A stretch of 64,000 nt of DNA, from contig CM063288.1 in assembly GCA_032173965.1 (NCBI GenBank), positions 25,700,001-25,764,000 on the forward strand, written 5' to 3'. The number at the start of each line of letters is the position of its first letter. The first letter of the stretch is position 1. Of this stretch, positions 60,305 to 64,000 are shown piece after piece. The translations under genes were made by a program, and so were the position numbers. The notes beneath the pieces were generated by a model. It was not told the DNA's origin. It searched no databases and saw only the letters and a program-made list of their open reading frames with translations. Origin of the DNA: Sitta carolinensis (lineage: Eukaryota > Chordata > Aves > Passeriformes > Sittidae).

Positions 60305-60346
60305 AACCCATCACAGCTTTCCCAGGTGAGAACTCCTACTTTCCAG
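60305..60346 (+). CDS. NRP2: NRP2 exon 15: juxtamembrane microexon with two tandem donors
   Basis: After TTTCCTCTGCAG the exon enters with AA (completing Glu) and reads E-P-I-T-A-F-P. The first donor, CCCAG|GTGAGA, would end the exon at 60325, giving a 21-base microexon. A second donor, CCAG|GTAAAA, ends it at 60346 and adds seven codons, G-E-N-S-Y-F-P, in the same phase. Mammalian NRP2 has the same choice at residue 808, where the extension is five codons (GENFK) and separates the 17- and 22-residue isoforms. Position, phase and the GEN start match, so both forms are likely made. Exons for the 17-residue segment, membrane span and a/b tails must follow downstream of the window. Confidence 0.9.
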
Positions 60347-63300
60347 GTAAAACTGCACTTCTCTCAGTGGTTTTGTTCTGCTAGCATGGGCTTTTACATC
60401 AAAGGAAAGCAACGTGTGTGCTTGTACAAACAGCAAATGTTCTGAGCACTGAAATGGCAAGTGTGTACTAAACCTCTCCCACCACAGCAGCAGGAGATGG
60501 CATCCTCTGACTTCTGCTAGGTGACAGGGGACAGGCAAGCAGGCAAAGTCCTCTGTTTTGGGACTGAATAGCGTTAGGAAACCTGCCATCATGAGAAGCA
60601 TTTAGCTCCTGAAGAGCAGCTAAGCCCAAAATGGGAAGGCTGAGGAGTAAAGAGTTTTCAACTGACTTAAATGGAAAAAAAAGAGTAGCCAGTTAAAAGT
60701 GAAATTTGGTGACAGTAATTCACATTATTGTGAGGGAAGGTGGTACTCTAGTTCCTAGATGCCCCTGGCAGTGGTGGTGGTCAGTGCTGGCGAAGGAGGG
60801 TGGGGCCAGTCTTCTTGGAAGGGGAAGGGAGTTAGGAGGTATAAGTGAAAGAGCAAACTGTCATGAAAAGCTCTGAGGGTGACAATGAATAAGAGGCAAA
60901 CAAGGTGAAAATGGCACATTTAACAGCTTAATACTAGCTGGAGAATAGAAACCAATATTTCTCTGATCAAACCTGCAGGGTAGGAAAAAAGGTGAGGAAC
61001 TCCAAGAAAATGCCTCTCTCTTTTCAAGGGTGCTGTTTGTCTTGCTCTGGGGTGGGAGAAACTGTCTACTTTTGCAGACATCAGTTTATTCTGATTACCT
61101 GGGGGTTTTATTAAACTTGGATTTTGTTTTCCTCCCTGACTCTTCAGGAATGTGTCTGGGGGTTATGTTGTGATGAAGAGCAAACTTGGAGCTCCCCTTA
61201 ATTTTGAGACTTGTTTGGTCAATTCAATCAACATGCCCTTTGTTTTCACTGGGACATGATGTCTGTACTTTCCATCCCCTGCTGTGCTGGTGGACTGTAA
61301 GATATGGCTGGATTCTACCCTAAAAGCAGCTGAATTTCCATGTGGACAAAGCTGTTTCTCCTGGGTGTGTGCACTGGGACCTGTGAAGGCAAAGTAGGTG
61401 CTGAGACAGAAGTCAGGTGCATGACTGTCTCTGGGGTTTCGGGCTGTGGAGTGTTACCAGTGTGAGGGACAAGTGCAGGGTCTAGCACCATGTTTTACAG
61501 TCACACCTGTACTGTAACAAACAGGAATTTAGTTCTGCTTGTTTATAGGCTGCCTATTTATCTGATATTCAGGCTTGTGGTGTTACTGAAAAGCTGCTGC
61601 AGTATTCTCAGGTGACAGTTAAAGCCTTGCAACCATTCATGACTTCCACCACTGCTCTACGTTCTAGGCTTGGTCTGGTATCTATTTTGCAAACACCATC
61701 CTTGTCTTTTGGGACTTGTTACAGTTTGAACCTCTCTCTGGGTCCTCACATTCTATTCTAAAATCTATCCTAAAGTCCTGCTAATTCATATCGTTTGTCT
61801 TCCCCTTCACCCCTGCCCTCCTGCCTGAGTGTCTCCACTTCCCCATTGTATTTCCCAGGGCACACTGGCTGGGGAGAAACAGTCAGGTCCCTGAGCACCA
61901 CAGGCAGATGATGTTACAGGCACACCTCCCCTTCCCACTGGAATTTGCCAGCTTGTTCCAATGGCTCTTGCCCATTCGTGGCTCCCTCAAGGTCATTCTA
62001 GCATTGGTCATAACAGAGGAGCAATTGCAATTGCAGCAAAGGGTTGAAAATGCTTCCTTGGATGACAGGCAGGAATAGATGACACAGAGGGATGGAGTGA
62101 CCTGGGAAAGAGCAAAATGCAGAGGGAAAAGATGAAAAAATGAAGGCTGGAGGCAATTACACGATAATAATTAAAATGAGGGAGAGACAGACATGCCCAA
62201 CAGAAGGAGAGGGTAAAATGAAGGAAAGAAGTACCTGGCTGGAGAAAAAAATGGAGCTGAAGAGAAAAAAACTATGCATGAATTACTGAGATGTTCTACA
62301 GCCCCCACTCCTGCAATTGCATGATGAGCTGAAAAAGTCAGATGCCATTAAAAATAATAGCAAATCCTTCCTCTCCTGGCTTGGGAGAAAAGCTGAAAAT
62401 ATGCACCTTACAGGCTCCAGGATCACAAAGCAAATAATAAGAAGAGAATTAGTGTAGGTGGAATATATTTCACCTAGTGGGTCGGGACCTTACAGGACCA
62501 GGAAAGTGTGCTTCAACTGTACTGCATTTGAGTACATTCCACCTTTAAAGAAAGGGTACAAAAAGTAGCTGGAAGCAAGGAATTAGATAAATACCAGGCT
62601 AAAAATAAGAGATATATTCCAAAGAATGCATAGAGAAAAACCATGGGAATAATTTGCCTTTGGGACTGGTGGATTCTCTCCCTGCGGGTATCCTGAAATC
62701 AAGATAGAGATATCTCCCTGGAGCAATGACAGGTAGCACTTATGGGGTTGAGACTAACAGTGGTTTTGTGGCATTCATATTAGATGAGTGTAATACTTGC
62801 TTTCATCTGTGTCATCTATGAAAAGTCCAGCTGTGTTGCTTGTCCACAGTAGTTAATGTCAGTGATTTTGGGAAGGAATATGAGCTGTGACAAGGCAGTG
62901 GCAGAGCAAGGCAGGCAGCCCTCTAGGCAGCTTTCTGAAAAGGATTTTCTCCTTTATTTCCCCCAGATGACTATTGCATTTCCTTCTTTGGGTTTTGATT
63001 CTCACTGCAAAACTCCAAAACTAGTCCCTATAGAGTGTTCCCTATTGAAAAGGGAATGGGACAGTACCTGGCCAGGTTGGAGGTGTGAGTACCAGCAGCA
63101 CAACCACATAAAATATCCACCATGTAGGGATTAAATCAGGCGTCCACTGACTGGTGTTCCAAGCTGTGCCATAAACACAGCAGCCACAAACTTGACAGCA
63201 ACAGCAGGAGGCAGTTCTTTATTAAGACGAGAGCACTAGTGAATAAATGAGGAAGGGCAAGTGTGTGTGTGGCAGAAGGCAAAGGGGAGTGGAAAAATTA

Positions 63301-64000
63301 TTAAGTTTAGGAAGATGGATTTTTTTTTTCTCATCTCCCTGAGCAGTGAACTTTTCCACTGATACAATAGAGTACTTCCAGAGAGCAGAAGAGCCAGTAA
63401 AAACAGAGCAGATAACATCAACGCTGTGTGCTGAGTGGATGGGCAGCTATATTTAGTGGCTGGCCGTGTAAGGAAGAACAATCATTAATGTTGGGAATTG
63501 GCTTCATTAGTGCTTAAAGACAACTGAGTGTGATTCCTTAATGACTTCAGTTGCTAAATGAACTTTCCAGACTTCTGCTATCTCCTCAGGAGGACCATGC
63601 GGTGCGGAAACGGGCTGAGGAAGGGCCCTGCGCCACCCCTCATGCTTAACGCCCTGTCTGGGACATCTGCAGTGGGTCAGGGCCAAACAGGGGCTGCAGC
63701 TGGCTTGAGTTCCCCCAGGGATCTTTCCCATAAGCAGGATCATCTGCAGTGCATCATACTGCTTCCCTCCATCCCCAGGCAGGCAGAGTGCAGAGGTGCA
63801 TGGGGAAGGGGCAAGGGCTGCAGGCTGGGCATTATGGCTTGTGCTCCTTTCTGGCCAGACACCCCTCTGTATGCTCAGCCTTCCACTGGGCAATGTACAG
63901 CCATCAGGAGGAAGCCTTCCTCCCACTCTCATGAGACTCAGGAGCTGTCGTCACCACTGTCACCTGCCCCTCTCCCCATCCCAGCTCCTGCCATGGGACC
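60347..64000 (+). other. NRP2: NRP2 intron 15, 5' part
   Basis: Starts at GTAAAA (or at 60326 with the short donor) and runs off the window. I searched it for the 17-residue exon, a transmembrane exon and the NRP2a or NRP2b cytoplasmic tails and found none. No RNA gene or transposon is recognised; short frames on both strands look random. Confidence 0.85.

Larger units (their letters stand above)
3756..60346 (+). other. NRP2: Neuropilin-2 gene, internal part (exons 2-15)
   Basis: Fourteen exons on the plus strand read in order as CUB, CUB, F5/8C, F5/8C, linker, MAM and juxtamembrane start, the architecture of a neuropilin. NRP2 rather than NRP1 is shown by many diagnostic stretches, such as LGKHCGNIAPPTIISSG (a1), FDLEHDPLQ (a2), SEETTTPYPT (linker) and DMEYRIVFEG (MAM). 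Neuropilins are cell-surface co-receptors for class 3 semaphorins (with plexins) and VEGFs (with VEGFR2/3), acting in axon guidance and in vascular and lymphatic growth. Each intron is GT...AG and each exon junction keeps frame. Adding 24 to the residue count from the start of exon 2 gives human NRP2 numbering through exon 11, so there is no net indel over the first four domains. The signal-peptide exon is upstream; the membrane and cytoplasmic exons are downstream. Confidence 0.97.

Noticed and set aside
3756..60346. NRP1 as the identity of the gene
   Set aside because: Diagnostic segments (LGKHCGNIAPP, FDLEHDPLQ, SEETTTPYPT, GRIILPSYDMEY) match NRP2, and residue spacing follows NRP2 numbering exactly through the linker.
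61859..61900. CCCAG followed by GGCACACTGGCTGG, considered as an NRP2b-type tail exon (which starts GGTL in human)
   Set aside because: The frame stops after about eleven residues and lacks the transmembrane segment that the real exon encodes.
1..64000. CRISPR arrays, operons, insertion sequences, phage or plasmid features
   Set aside because: None is present; the sequence is vertebrate intron-exon DNA.

Overview
This window is nuclear DNA from a vertebrate, almost certainly a bird. It is mostly intron, with short exons bounded by GT...AG. A diverged CR1 retrotransposon tail of avian type lies at about 56855-57030. I cannot name the species. I see no bacterial, phage or viral gene organisation.

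The whole window lies inside one plus-strand gene, neuropilin-2 (NRP2), a single-pass receptor for class 3 semaphorins and VEGFs. Fourteen coding exons were placed by reading through splice sites with phase matching at every junction. Numbering counts the signal-peptide exon, which lies upstream of base 1, as exon 1. They are: exons 2-3 (CUB a1), 4-5 (CUB a2), 6-8 (F5/8C b1), 9-10 (F5/8C b2), 11 (Thr/Glu-rich linker), 12-14 (MAM c domain) and 15 (a juxtamembrane microexon with two tandem donors). With two bases missing from exon 2 allowed for, the exons encode 788 complete codons up to the short exon 15 donor. The promoter, exon 1 and the exons for the 17-residue insert, membrane segment and NRP2a/NRP2b tails are outside the window.

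Layout: end of intron 1 (1-3755); exon 2; a 16.4 kb intron 2; exons 3-7 (20380-29007); an 8.4 kb intron 7; exons 8-10 (37359-39449); exons 11-12 (43165-46006); a 9.4 kb intron 12; exons 13-14 (55429-57880); the exon 15 microexon (60305-60346); then intron 15 to the window end. The introns hold simple repeats, one clear CR1 fragment and several AT-rich, repeat-free stretches that look like conserved non-coding elements. I cannot test conservation here.

Most worth checking: (1) exon 2 lacks exactly two bases at two separate points, which breaks its frame while every other exon is intact, pointing to assembly or consensus error; (2) exon 15 keeps the alternative-donor arrangement of mammalian NRP2, with a 7-codon rather than a 5-codon extension; (3) intron 9 read-through would give a soluble NRP2 like the mammalian s9 form, and a plausible poly(A) site lies downstream; (4) a perfect 11-bp inverted repeat lies in intron 14 upstream of the regulated microexon. 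I found no novel biological system. Human residue numbers and human comparisons come from my knowledge of the protein, not from a search.
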